Assembly (NCBI GenBank): GCA_002305505.1
Contig: DBRC01000013.1
Location: forward strand, 1-21,175
From: Prevotella sp. UBA1378
Lineage (GTDB): Bacteria; Bacteroidota; Bacteroidia; Bacteroidales; Bacteroidaceae
Reading direction: 5' to 3'
DNA length: 21,175 nt
In this document: piece by piece, positions 1 to 7,616 of the stretch
Position numbering within the stretch: position 1 is the first letter of the stretch
How the letters are laid out: every line of letters starts with the position of its first letter
Made by a program: the position numbers and the translations under genes
Notes under the pieces: model-generated
Databases searched by the model: none
What the model saw: the letters and a program-made list of their open reading frames with translations, nothing else
What the model was told of the DNA's origin: nothing

Positions 1-52
1 CCGCAGCGCAAAGGGGCACCGCCGGCCGGATTAACGTGATATCCTTATCCCG
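1..52 (+). repeat. Left copy of a long inverted repeat
   Basis: Positions 1-52 match the reverse complement of 21068-21119 at 47 of 52 bases with no gap. The copies differ at positions 19, 21, 25, 41 and 46. Just past the match, the left copy continues with TCCCGAACTCA, which reappears inverted near 21038-21048. The left copy therefore looks like the right one with about 20 bases removed between two short CCCG direct repeats. The left copy abuts a decayed restriction-modification gene. This is probably a dispersed genomic repeat, and it sits exactly at the window edge. Confidence 0.85.
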
Positions 53-57
53 AACTC

Positions 58-277
58 ATGTACCTAATAGAACAGAGTATTAAACGTAAGATTGAGGCAG
101 TTGGAACGCCATTAAAAGATTGGGACATCCAAATCAAATATGGCACAAGACTGGTTTCAATGATGCTTCATAATCTCTACTGAGGAAAGAGGCGAAATCC
201 TTGCCAACTGCCAGACGGAAGATGAACGTAATAGAACGGCTGAACTTATTCGACCTCTTATCCGCCTAATGCCCTAA
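58..277 (+). pseudogene. Decayed fragment of a type IIG restriction-modification enzyme (TaqI-like specificity region)
   Basis: Reading 58-180 gives IEQSIKRKIEAVGTPLKDWD and then IQIKYG, followed by a stop at 181. The natural continuation KTGFNDA lies in another frame from 147. ILANCQTEDERNRTAELIRP lies in a third frame from 179 and ends in a stop at 275-277. In order, these peptides resemble the stretch at the start of the target-recognition region of Eco57I/BREX-like fused methyltransferase-endonucleases, where the family usually reads KTGFN and then ELIRPILRGRDI. Two frameshifts and in-frame stops show that it is dead. Only about 70 codons remain, with no methyltransferase motifs. The family assignment comes from remembered motifs and was not searched. 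Confidence 0.7.
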
Positions 278-321
278 GATTGCCTTTCAAACATCAACCC
301 CTGCCGTTCTACCGTTAACTG

Positions 322-690
322 CTATTTTTCTTCCTGATAATCCACATATTCGCCCTCATCGTCGGCAAATATCTTCCGGTTCGTCCCTTCCTGCCCCCTG
401 CTGTCAATGATGGTTTCGCCGGTGGCAGTGCGGGTACGCCGCGTTGTACCGCCTTGCTGTGCAGCCCCCGGGTTGGACTGATGCTGCGAGCGCCCCCACC
501 CGAACGAATATTGCTGCTGCCTGCGCCCGGTATAATTGCGGTTATGCCGGTTGCTGCGGTCTTCCGACGGGTTTACCATGGCATCCCGGAACCGTCGAAT
601 CATTTGCATGACGAACCGGAAGGCCAGCATCCCCCCCACTATAAGTAAGAAAAGAAAGACACCTAATACAATCAGAATGGTTTGGAGCAT
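322..690 (-). CDS. DUF4834-type single-pass membrane protein
   Basis: A protein of about 122 residues when started at the ATG at 690, which has GAGGTAAT placed as a ribosome site and follows the pssA stop by 5 bases. A longer reading from 741 would overlap pssA and is less likely. Residues 1-25 form one hydrophobic membrane segment, followed by a basic stretch and a low-complexity Gln/Arg/Gly-rich cytoplasmic-type tail, ending acidic (DDEGEYVDYQEEK). Small proteins of this shape are found next to phosphatidylserine synthase genes in Bacteroidales and are filed as DUF4834. The function is unknown. Position suggests translation from the psd-pssA message and perhaps a role at the membrane. Confidence 0.75.
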   Translation of the reverse strand: MLQTILIVLGVFLFLLIVGGMLAFRFVMQMIRRFRDAMVNPSEDRSNRHNRNYTGRRQQQYSFGWGRSQHQSNPGAAQQGGTTRRTRTATGETIIDSRGQEGTNRKIFADDEGEYVDYQEEK

Positions 691-695
691 AGATA

Positions 696-1394
696 TTACC
701 TCGCTATTTTTGTGGATACAGCCGACAAGACAACATACCATGCTACAATGGCGGCAAAACCGCTGAGGCGGAAAACGAGCAACAGGGGGATACAGGTAAA
801 AAGGAAGACATACTTTATCTCATTGCCTTTCCAGCCCCATGACTTAAATTTGAGCGCGAACATCGGCAGCTCGGCCACCAGCAGATAACAGCTGACAAGG
901 AGCAGGCCGATGACACCCATCGTGATATAGGGAGAAGAAGACAGCATCTCCTCGCTGCCTACGATGAGCGATGCCCAAAAAAGGGCGTTGGCCGGTGTAG
1001 GAAGCCCGATAAAGCTCGTTGCCTGCCGCTCGTCGAGATTGAATTTAGCCAAGCGCAATGCCGAGAAAGCCGCCATCACGAAAGCCGCATAAGGCAGCAG
1101 ATGACTGAAAGAGGCTACCGATGCCGGATACTCCTGCGTATAGAGCAGGCTGAACACCATCGCCGAGGGCGCTGCGCCGAAAGTAATCACGTCGGCCAGC
1201 GAGTCGAGCTCCTTGCCGATAGGCGAAGACACATGGAGCAGGCGGGCACTCATGCCGTCGAAGAAATCGAACACGGCACCGATGACGATAAAAAGGAAGG
1301 CCATGGCGTAAATACCCGAAAAGGCATAGGTCATGGCAATGCAACCGGAAATCAGGTTGCAACAGGTTATCATGTTTGGGATATGCTTCTTCAT
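696..1394 (-). CDS. pssA: CDP-diacylglycerol--serine O-phosphatidyltransferase
   Basis: A multi-pass inner-membrane enzyme that joins serine to CDP-diacylglycerol to give phosphatidylserine, the precursor of phosphatidylethanolamine. The full CDP-alcohol phosphotransferase signature is present: D43, D46, G47, A50, R51, G60, D64 and D68, with the exact family spacing D-x2-DG-x2-AR-x8-G-x3-D-x3-D. The 232 residues are mostly hydrophobic helices, a usual size for the compact type II enzyme of Bacteroidetes. It lies 60 bases downstream of psd, the next enzyme in the pathway, and 5 bases upstream of the DUF4834 gene, so the three genes look like one operon. No internal promoter was seen. Confidence 0.95.
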   Translation of the reverse strand: MKKHIPNMITCCNLISGCIAMTYAFSGIYAMAFLFIVIGAVFDFFDGMSARLLHVSSPIGKELDSLADVITFGAAPSAMVFSLLYTQEYPASVASFSHLLPYAAFVMAAFSALRLAKFNLDERQATSFIGLPTPANALFWASLIVGSEEMLSSSPYITMGVIGLLLVSCYLLVAELPMFALKFKSWGWKGNEIKYVFLFTCIPLLLVFRLSGFAAIVAWYVVLSAVSTKIAR

Positions 1395-1454
1395 TCTGAT
1401 GTATAAAGCATTAAAAAAAAGATAAAACCATCCGCTGCGTTTACGCGCCGGGAT

Positions 1455-2144
1455 TCATTTCAGCCGTGCTATCACGGTCTGGTCGCCCACGGTCGACTGC
1501 CCCATCCTTACGCAGACCTCAGTGCCCAGCGGCAGGTAGACATCAACACGCGACCCCAGTTTGATGAACCCCAAATGCTCGTCAATGTAGCATTCTTCAT
1601 TATCCTTGGCATACGTCACGATGCGGCGCGCCATCGCACCGGCTATCTGGCGGCAAAGCACTTCCGTTCCGTCGGGGGTTTCGATCATGATGTCGGCATG
1701 CTCGTTCTCCTCGCTGGCCTTTGGCAGCCATGCCTTGTGGTAATTGCCGTCTTCGTGGCGCACGAACTTCACCTTGCCTTCCACGGGAAACCAGTTGGCA
1801 TGTACATTAAAGAGGCTCATGAAAATCGAAATCACCAGACGGCGGTCGTGGAAATACTCGTTCTCCTCCACTTCCTCGATGACCACAATCTTTCCGTCGG
1901 CAGGGGCCACGACCGTTTTTTCCGGGGCTCCGTTGAAATAGCGTATCGGGCAACGGTAGAAGTTGAGCACAATGGCCCATACGGTGCCGGAAACCACAGT
2001 AAAGGCCCAAAACGGCACCTTCGTATCGAAAGACCGCCACAGGATGACGGCAAAGGCTATCAGCACGAACATACTGTAGATGAGCGTGTCCGTACCTTCA
2101 CGGTGTATTCTGATTTTTTTTAGCTTCTTGATTCTTTCTCCCAT
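1455..2144 (-). CDS. psd: Phosphatidylserine decarboxylase proenzyme
   Basis: Decarboxylates phosphatidylserine to phosphatidylethanolamine using a pyruvoyl group made by self-cleavage. The 229 residues fit the short (about 25 kDa) form of the family. The cleavage motif is LGS at residues 196-198, where Ser198 would become the pyruvoyl group and leave a 32-residue alpha chain. Other family marks are APADGKI near residue 80 and NVHANWFP near residue 112. Residues 20-36 and 43-61 are hydrophobic and probably anchor the protein to the membrane. It is first in the minus-strand psd-pssA-DUF4834 operon, with a well-formed promoter at 2177-2208. Confidence 0.95.
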   Translation of the reverse strand: MGERIKKLKKIRIHREGTDTLIYSMFVLIAFAVILWRSFDTKVPFWAFTVVSGTVWAIVLNFYRCPIRYFNGAPEKTVVAPADGKIVVIEEVEENEYFHDRRLVISIFMSLFNVHANWFPVEGKVKFVRHEDGNYHKAWLPKASEENEHADIMIETPDGTEVLCRQIAGAMARRIVTYAKDNEECYIDEHLGFIKLGSRVDVYLPLGTEVCVRMGQSTVGDQTVIARLK

Positions 2145-2176
2145 GTATGTTAATAACGATTGTTTTAAACCGGATG

Positions 2177-2208
2177 CAAAGGTACGCTATTTTTGCGTAT
2201 CTCACAAA
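2177..2208 (-). promoter_or_regulatory. Bacteroidetes-type promoter for psd-pssA
   Basis: On the minus strand TTTG (2208-2205) is followed by exactly 20 bases and then TACCTTTG (2184-2177), matching the Bacteroidetes -33/-7 consensus TTTG-N19-21-TAnnTTTG. The psd start codon lies about 33 bases further on. Confidence 0.75.
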
Positions 2209-2346
2209 CATTTTCCCCTTTTCTTTGCTTTGCAAACAAATATTTCCACGGATTAAGCCGCCCATAATCGCGTACATCCGCGCACAGGCTGCGCCACCAC
2301 AGCACACAATAAATTGCAGGCTTTAACAATTAGTAGGAAGCGGCCG

Positions 2347-2378
2347 CTTGGTTTATTCGGAAATTAGCCGTATCTTTG
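2347..2378 (+). promoter_or_regulatory. Bacteroidetes-type promoter for dnaE
   Basis: CTTG (2347-2350), then 20 bases, then TATCTTTG (2371-2378), a close match to the -33/-7 consensus. It places the transcript start near 2385, downstream of the TTG at 2376 that would otherwise extend the dnaE frame, so the true start must be the ATG at 2478. Between this promoter and the divergent psd promoter (2209-2346) I see no gene. Confidence 0.7.
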
Positions 2379-2477
2379 CAGGAGATAAGCTGCGCCCGGC
2401 TGCCCGGAAGCCCACCTTCCACGGCACGCCGGCGCCATCATGCACCCACTAAAGCGACAAAAAGGAGACATAAAGGA

Positions 2478-5400
2478 ATGGAAGATTTCGTACATCTTCA
2501 TGTACATACTTACTACTCGATCCTGGACGGGCAGTCGAGCATAAAGAAACTTGTGGACAAGGCCATCGCCAACGGTATGCGCGGCATGGCCATCACCGAC
2601 CACGGCGACATGTTCGGCATAAAAGAATTCCACGACATCTGCAACGACGTGAACAAAGCACGGAAGAAAGAAGGACTGGAGCCGTTCAAGCCCATCTTCG
2701 GATGCGAGATGTACGTGGCCAAGCATGGGCCGAAGGAGAAAAAAGACGGCAAGCCCGACCAAAGCGGATACCACCTCATCGTGCTGGCCAAGAACTACCG
2801 CGGGTACAAGAACCTGATTAAACTGGTGTCCAACTCGTGGGTGGATGGCTACTACATGCGGCCGCGTACCGACCGCACCGAGCTGGAGAAATACCACGAG
2901 GGGCTGATTGTCTGCTCGGCATGTATCGCCGGCGAGGTGCCCCGCAAGCTGCTCAACGGCGACATCGGCGGCGCACGCGAAGCCGTGGAATGGCACAAAC
3001 GCGTGTTCGGCGACGATTATTACCTGGAGCTACAGCGGCACGAGGTGAAAGACCCGCACCTGAGGGCCAACCGCGAAACATTCCCCCTGCAGCAGCGGGC
3101 CAACAAGATGCTCATGGAACTGGCACGGGAGTACGGCGTAAAACTGGTGTGCAGCAACGACGCACACTTCGTGGACAAAGAAAACGCCGAGGCACACGAT
3201 CATCTGCTCTGCCTATCGACAGGGAAAGACCTCGACGACCCGGCACGCATGCTCTACTCGAAGCAAGAGTGGTTCAAGACACGCGAGGAGATGAACGAGG
3301 TATTCGCCGACGTGCCCGAAGCGCTCAGAAACACGCTGGAAATCCTGGACAAAATAGAGCTGTACAGCATCGACCACGACCCGATTATGCCCTTCTTCCC
3401 CATCCCCGAAGACTTCGGCACGGAAGAAGAGTGGCGCACAAAATTCACCGCCCAGCAGCTGTTCGACGAGTTTACCAGCGACGAAAACGGCAATAACCAA
3501 CTGCCACGCGAGGAGGGCGAAGAAAAGATAAACAAGCTGGGAGGCGTGGAAAAGCTCTACCGCATCAAGTTCGAAGCCGACTATCTGGCCAAGCTCTCAT
3601 ACGAGGGAGCCAAGAAGCGCTATGGTGACCCGCTGCCCAAGGAGGTCGACGAGCGCGTACGCTTTGAACTGCACATCATGAAGACCATGGGGTTCCCCGG
3701 CTACTTCCTTATCGTGCAGGACTTCATCAACTCGGCACGCGACGAGCTCGGCGTAATCGTGGGCCCCGGGCGCGGGTCGGCCGCCGGCTCGGTTGTGGCC
3801 TATTGCCTGGGTATCACGAAAATCGACCCACTGAAATACGACCTGCTGTTCGAGCGTTTCCTGAATCCCGACCGCATATCATTGCCGGATATCGATACCG
3901 ACTTCGACGACGACGGGCGCGGAAAGGTGCTGAAATGGGTGATGGACAAATACGGGCATGACAACTGTGCGCACATCATCACCTACGCCACGATGGCCAC
4001 GAAGAACTCGATTAAGGACGTGGCACGCGTGGAAAAGCTCCCGCTGCCCGTCTCCAACGCGCTCTGTAAGGCCATCCCCGACCGGCTGCCCGACGGACTG
4101 AAGATGAACCTGCCCAACGCCATCAAGTGTACACCCGAACTGCGCGACGCCGAAGTTTCCAACGACCCACAGCTGGCCAACACCATCAAATACGCCAAGA
4201 TGCTCGAAGGCACCGTGCGCGGAACGGGCATCCATGCCTGCGGATTCATCATCTGCCGCGACCCCATCAGCGACTGGGTGCCGGTATCTACCGCCGACGA
4301 CCCCGACTTCAAGGATACGAAAACCAACTGCACGCAATACGACGGGCATGTCATCGAATCGACGGGGCTCATCAAGATGGACTTCCTCGGACTGAAGACG
4401 CTCTCGGAGCTGAAAGAGGCCGTGGCCAACATCAAGCGGACACGCGGCATTGAAATCGACTTGGACAACATCCCCATCGACGACCCGAAAACCTACGAGC
4501 TCTACCAGCAGGGGCGCACCATAGGCACGTTCCAGTTTGAGTCGGCCGGCATGCAGAAATACCTGCGCGAACTGAAACCGACGGTATTCGAAGACCTCAT
4601 CGCCATGAATGCCCTCTACCGCCCGGGGCCGATGGACTACATCCCGTCGTTCATTGCCCGCAAGAGCGGGAAGGAGCCTATTTCGTACGACATCCCCTGC
4701 ATGGAGAAATACCTGAAGGATACGTACGGCATCACGGTGTACCAGGAGCAGGTGATGCTTCTCAGCCGCCAGCTGGCCGACTTCACCCGCGGCGAGAGCG
4801 ACGCGCTGCGCAAGGCGATGGGAAAGAAGAAGAAAGCCATCGTAGACGCAATGAAACCCAAGTTTATCAAAGGTGGAGAGAAAAACGGACACGACCCGAA
4901 GGTGCTCGAAAAGATATGGGGCGATTGGGAGAAATTCGCCTCGTACGCCTTCAACAAGTCGCATGCTGCCTGCTATTCATGGGTCGCCTTCCAGACGGCT
5001 TACCTCAAGGCCAACTTCCCGGCAGAGTTTATGGCATCCATCATGAGCCGCCGCAAGGACGACATCAAGGAAATCACGAAACTGATGGACGAATGCCGGT
5101 CGATGGGCATCGCCACGCTGGGCCCCGACGTAAACGAGAGCTTTGAGAAATTCGGTGTAAACAAAAAGGGCGAGATACGCTTCGGACTGGCCGCCATCAA
5201 GGGCATGGGCTCGGCGGCGGCTGAGGCCATCATACAAGAACGTGAACAGAACGGCCCGTACAAGGACATCTTCGACTTCGCGCAGCGCGTCAATATGGCA
5301 GCGGTCAACCGCAAGGCTTTCGAAAGCCTTGCACTGAGCGGGGGCTTCGACGGCTTCGGCGTGATGAAACGCGAGGACTTTTTCGCCATGAACACAAAGG

Positions 5401-6188
5401 GCGAGGCTTTCCTCGACACACTCGTGCGCTACGGGCAAGTATACCAAAACGAGCAGGCACAAATGCGCAACTCGCTGTTCGGCGGGGAAAACGAGGTGGA
5501 AATAGCCACGCCGCCGATAGTGAAAGGCGAGCCATGGAGCAGCATCGAGCGGCTGAACAAAGAGCGCGACCTCGTGGGTATCTACCTCTCTGCCCATCCG
5601 TTAGACGAATACAAAATAGTGCTCGACAACCTGTGCAACACCCGCTGTGCCGAATTGGCAGATGTACCTTCGCTCAAAGACCGCGAAGACGTGGTCATCG
5701 GAGGCATCGTAACGACCATCAAGTCGAAGTTCACGAAGAACGGCAAGCCATGTGGCTTCGTCACCATCGAAGACTTCGACGGCTCGGGCGAGCTGGCCTT
5801 GTTCGGCGAGGAATGGGGCCGCTGGAACGGCATGTTCCAAGAGGGCTCCACCGTATACATCACGGCAAAATGCCAGCAGCGCTACCGCGACAGCAACTTC
5901 TTCGACCTGAAGATACAGAACATCGAATACCTGCAGAGCATCAAGGAAAAGGCTGTAGACCGCATCACGCTCTCGCTCTCGACCGACCTGCTGGACGATA
6001 AGGTGGTGACCGACCTGATTGAAATCATCAACGAGTGCCCGGGAGAAACGCAGCTGTTCTTCCAGTTGCACGATTCGACCGGGAAAAAGCACGTGATGCT
6101 GCGGAGCACGAGTAAGAAAGTCGACGTGAGGAGCACGCTCATACAATACATTGAGTCGCAACCGGCACTGGACTACAAAATCAACTAA
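2478..6188 (+). CDS. dnaE: DNA polymerase III subunit alpha
   Basis: Replicative DNA polymerase catalytic subunit, 1236 residues. The ATG at 2478 was chosen because AAAGGAGA lies just upstream and the protein then begins MEDFVHLHVHT, the usual PHP start. Domains in order: PHP (about 1-280) with H8, H10, D41, H42 and the SNDAHF segment at 226-231; polymerase palm with PDIDTDF (D471 and D473) and KMDFLGL (D635) as the catalytic aspartates; fingers; a helix-hairpin-helix region; a beta-clamp motif QMRNSLF at 995-1001; and an OB fold near residues 1070-1150. Unlike the E. coli enzyme, the PHP metal-binding histidines look intact. The gene is followed by trxA after 78 bases on the same strand, with no clear terminator between. 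Confidence 0.97.
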   Translation: MEDFVHLHVHTYYSILDGQSSIKKLVDKAIANGMRGMAITDHGDMFGIKEFHDICNDVNKARKKEGLEPFKPIFGCEMYVAKHGPKEKKDGKPDQSGYHLIVLAKNYRGYKNLIKLVSNSWVDGYYMRPRTDRTELEKYHEGLIVCSACIAGEVPRKLLNGDIGGAREAVEWHKRVFGDDYYLELQRHEVKDPHLRANRETFPLQQRANKMLMELAREYGVKLVCSNDAHFVDKENAEAHDHLLCLSTGKDLDDPARMLYSKQEWFKTREEMNEVFADVPEALRNTLEILDKIELYSIDHDPIMPFFPIPEDFGTEEEWRTKFTAQQLFDEFTSDENGNNQLPREEGEEKINKLGGVEKLYRIKFEADYLAKLSYEGAKKRYGDPLPKEVDERVRFELHIMKTMGFPGYFLIVQDFINSARDELGVIVGPGRGSAAGSVVAYCLGITKIDPLKYDLLFERFLNPDRISLPDIDTDFDDDGRGKVLKWVMDKYGHDNCAHIITYATMATKNSIKDVARVEKLPLPVSNALCKAIPDRLPDGLKMNLPNAIKCTPELRDAEVSNDPQLANTIKYAKMLEGTVRGTGIHACGFIICRDPISDWVPVSTADDPDFKDTKTNCTQYDGHVIESTGLIKMDFLGLKTLSELKEAVANIKRTRGIEIDLDNIPIDDPKTYELYQQGRTIGTFQFESAGMQKYLRELKPTVFEDLIAMNALYRPGPMDYIPSFIARKSGKEPISYDIPCMEKYLKDTYGITVYQEQVMLLSRQLADFTRGESDALRKAMGKKKKAIVDAMKPKFIKGGEKNGHDPKVLEKIWGDWEKFASYAFNKSHAACYSWVAFQTAYLKANFPAEFMASIMSRRKDDIKEITKLMDECRSMGIATLGPDVNESFEKFGVNKKGEIRFGLAAIKGMGSAAAEAIIQEREQNGPYKDIFDFAQRVNMAAVNRKAFESLALSGGFDGFGVMKREDFFAMNTKGEAFLDTLVRYGQVYQNEQAQMRNSLFGGENEVEIATPPIVKGEPWSSIERLNKERDLVGIYLSAHPLDEYKIVLDNLCNTRCAELADVPSLKDREDVVIGGIVTTIKSKFTKNGKPCGFVTIEDFDGSGELALFGEEWGRWNGMFQEGSTVYITAKCQQRYRDSNFFDLKIQNIEYLQSIKEKAVDRITLSLSTDLLDDKVVTDLIEIINECPGETQLFFQLHDSTGKKHVMLRSTSKKVDVRSTLIQYIESQPALDYKIN

Positions 6189-6266
6189 GCGCCAAGCGGC
6201 CGCAATCATGGCACGCTATTTGCAATGCTTACAGATATAGACAATAATAACAAAACAACAGAAAAA

Positions 6267-6581
6267 ATGGAAGTACAGATTACAAAAGACAATTTCGAGA
6301 GTTTAAAGAATGGCGCACAGCCGTTGGTAGTCGATTTCTGGGCAACATGGTGCGGCCCCTGCCGTATGGTAGCCCCCATTATCGAGGAACTCGCTGAAGA
6401 ATACGACGGGAAAATCACCGTAGGCAAGTGTGACGTGGAAGAAAACGAGGACTTGGCCGCAGAATTCGGCATCCGCAATATCCCCACTATCTTGTTCATC
6501 AAAGACGGGCAGGTGGTCGACAAGCTGGTCGGTGCTGTGCCGAAGGCTAAGTTTGAGGAAAAATTCAACGCCCTGCTCTGA
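6267..6581 (+). CDS. trxA: Thioredoxin
   Basis: Small cytoplasmic dithiol-disulfide oxidoreductase that reduces protein disulfides and feeds enzymes such as ribonucleotide reductase. It has 104 residues from the ATG at 6267. The in-frame ATG at 6225 would add an Asn/Lys-rich extension that is unusual for the family. The active site WCGPC has cysteines at 29 and 32, within the usual VVDFWATWCGPC context, and the cis-proline loop NIPT follows about 40 residues later. No signal peptide is present. It lies between dnaE and a small acidic ORF that starts one base past the trxA stop. A near-consensus TATTTGC at 6220 is one base short of a good -7 box, so read-through from dnaE is also possible. Confidence 0.95.
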   Translation: MEVQITKDNFESLKNGAQPLVVDFWATWCGPCRMVAPIIEELAEEYDGKITVGKCDVEENEDLAAEFGIRNIPTILFIKDGQVVDKLVGAVPKAKFEEKFNALL

Positions 6582-6582
6582 T

Positions 6583-6915
6583 ATGGCTCCCAATATTGAA
6601 GAAGAGCTTCGCTTAGATGCCGAGGAAGACGCACGCGAAGTGAAGTACATACAGAACGCCCTCCCCTCCGAACTGAAAGAGAAGTTTGATACAGGCGACA
6701 TCTACTACATGCTGGATGCCATCGTAGAGTATTATTTCTCAAGCGGTATCTTGGAAAACGAACCCGATGACGACGGGTATATCGACGTCGACCTGCAACA
6801 GGTGGCCGAATATGTCTGCAAGAAAGCAAAGGAGGACAAGCGCGACTATGCCCCCGACGACGTTTTCTTCGTGGCACAGGCCGACTTGGATTACCAGATG
6901 GAGGAACCGTTTTAG
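6583..6915 (+). CDS. Conserved small acidic protein, function unknown
   Basis: The ATG lies one base after the trxA stop, pointing to translational coupling. The 110 residues are strongly acidic (many Glu/Asp, few Cys), with no signal peptide or membrane segment. Predicted helices include a YYMLDAIVEYYFSSG stretch (about residues 45-59) and a DDGYIDVDLQQVAEYVCKKA stretch, and the end is acidic (YQMEEPF). I recall similar unnamed proteins beside thioredoxin in Bacteroidales but know no function. Being coupled to trxA, it might be a partner or substrate, but that is a guess. The frame, coupling and codon use make it a real gene. Confidence 0.8.
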   Translation: MAPNIEEELRLDAEEDAREVKYIQNALPSELKEKFDTGDIYYMLDAIVEYYFSSGILENEPDDDGYIDVDLQQVAEYVCKKAKEDKRDYAPDDVFFVAQADLDYQMEEPF

Positions 6916-6920
6916 ATCAC

Positions 6921-7093
6921 ATTTTGGATTAAGGATGTTTTGGATTACGGATGTTTTGGATTAGGGATTACGGATTACGGATTAAGGTTTATTAGCACGG
7001 AGGAATTTAATCCAGATGCTATTAATCTGTAATCTGTAATCCCTAATCCCTAATCCAAAACATCCGTAATCCAAAACATCCTTAATCCAAAAT
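6921..7093. terminator. Giant inverted-repeat hairpin of GGATTA units between convergent genes
   Basis: The left arm 6921-6970 is a perfect 50-base inverted match to 7044-7093, and an imperfect match continues inward to about 6997/7016. The arms are built from a 16-base tandem unit GGATTAnGGATGTTTT (6926-6941 and 6942-6957), followed by shorter GGATTAnG units. It fills the gap between the trxA-side stop at 6915 and tsaE, and the tsaE stop codon (7082-7084) lies in the right arm. It probably terminates both transcripts, but the stem is far longer than a usual intrinsic terminator and may be a dispersed repeat. Confidence 0.85.
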
Positions 7094-7498
7094 CACTTTC
7101 CTTCCCCCTCCTTCTTCTTCGCTGATAGTAACCCGGGTAGCGTCTACGGGCAACAGGTCTTCTATCAGTTCGGGCCACTCGATAAAACAGAGCGCCCCGC
7201 TGTAAAAGTAATCCTCGTAGCCCATATCGTACACTTCTTCCAGTTTCTTGATACGGTAGAAGTCGAAGTGGTAAATCAGCCCGTCCGTCGTATTGCTCCT
7301 GTACTCGTTTACAATGGCAAACGTCGGCGACGTGATGACATCCTCAACGCCCAGTTCCTCACAAACGGCCTTGACGAAGGTGGTTTTCCCTGCCCCCATC
7401 TTTCCATACAAGGCGAATACCTTACTATCGCCCATTGCTCCAACGAACTCTTTCGCTGCCCGGCGAATATCGTCCAAACCATTTATCGTTATTTCCAT
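7082..7498 (-). CDS. tsaE: tRNA N6-threonylcarbamoyladenosine biosynthesis ATPase
   Basis: ATPase that works with TsaB and TsaD in making t6A at position 37 of ANN-decoding tRNAs. It has 138 residues from the ATG at 7498. The frame is open upstream to 7591, but the protein then lacks family similarity and the likely promoter lies inside that stretch. Motifs: Walker A GKMGAGKTT at 32-40, SPTF near 59, HFDFYR near 79 and IEWPE near 108, all typical of TsaE. Its stop codon lies within the large hairpin shared with the convergent trxA operon. porX lies upstream on the same strand with a 118-base gap containing its own candidate promoter. Confidence 0.95.
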   Translation of the reverse strand: MEITINGLDDIRRAAKEFVGAMGDSKVFALYGKMGAGKTTFVKAVCEELGVEDVITSPTFAIVNEYRSNTTDGLIYHFDFYRIKKLEEVYDMGYEDYFYSGALCFIEWPELIEDLLPVDATRVTISEEEGGGRKVILD

Positions 7499-7561
7499 CT
7501 CGTCTGATATATTATGTAACACAATGAAAGCCTGTTTCCCGGAGGCCGTATGCAGTTGCTG

Positions 7562-7569
7562 CAAAGTTA
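7562..7569 (-). promoter_or_regulatory. Candidate -7 box for tsaE
   Basis: The minus strand reads TAACTTTG, an exact match to TAnnTTTG, about 63 bases upstream of the tsaE ATG. I see no good TTTG at 19-21 bases further upstream, so support is partial. Confidence 0.4.
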
Positions 7570-7616
7570 CAAAGATTTTCCGACTTAGCACCGCTATCCG
7601 GCAGACAATCTCCGCC

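Noticed and set aside
1575..2123. 182-codon plus-strand frame opposite psd
   Set aside because: Shadow of psd, whose minus-strand reading has the LGS cleavage motif and family residues.
2376..2477. N-terminal extension of dnaE from TTG at 2376
   Set aside because: The TTG lies inside the -7 box of the likely promoter, and the extension is basic and unlike DnaE. The ATG at 2478 has a good ribosome site and gives the canonical PHP start.
3879..4964. 361-codon open frame opposite dnaE
   Set aside because: It is an antisense shadow of a GC-rich, strongly conserved coding region; the dnaE reading is full length and has catalytic motifs throughout.
6921..7093. CRISPR-like repeat array
   Set aside because: The repeats are arms of one palindrome made of short tandem units, with no regular spacers and no cas genes.
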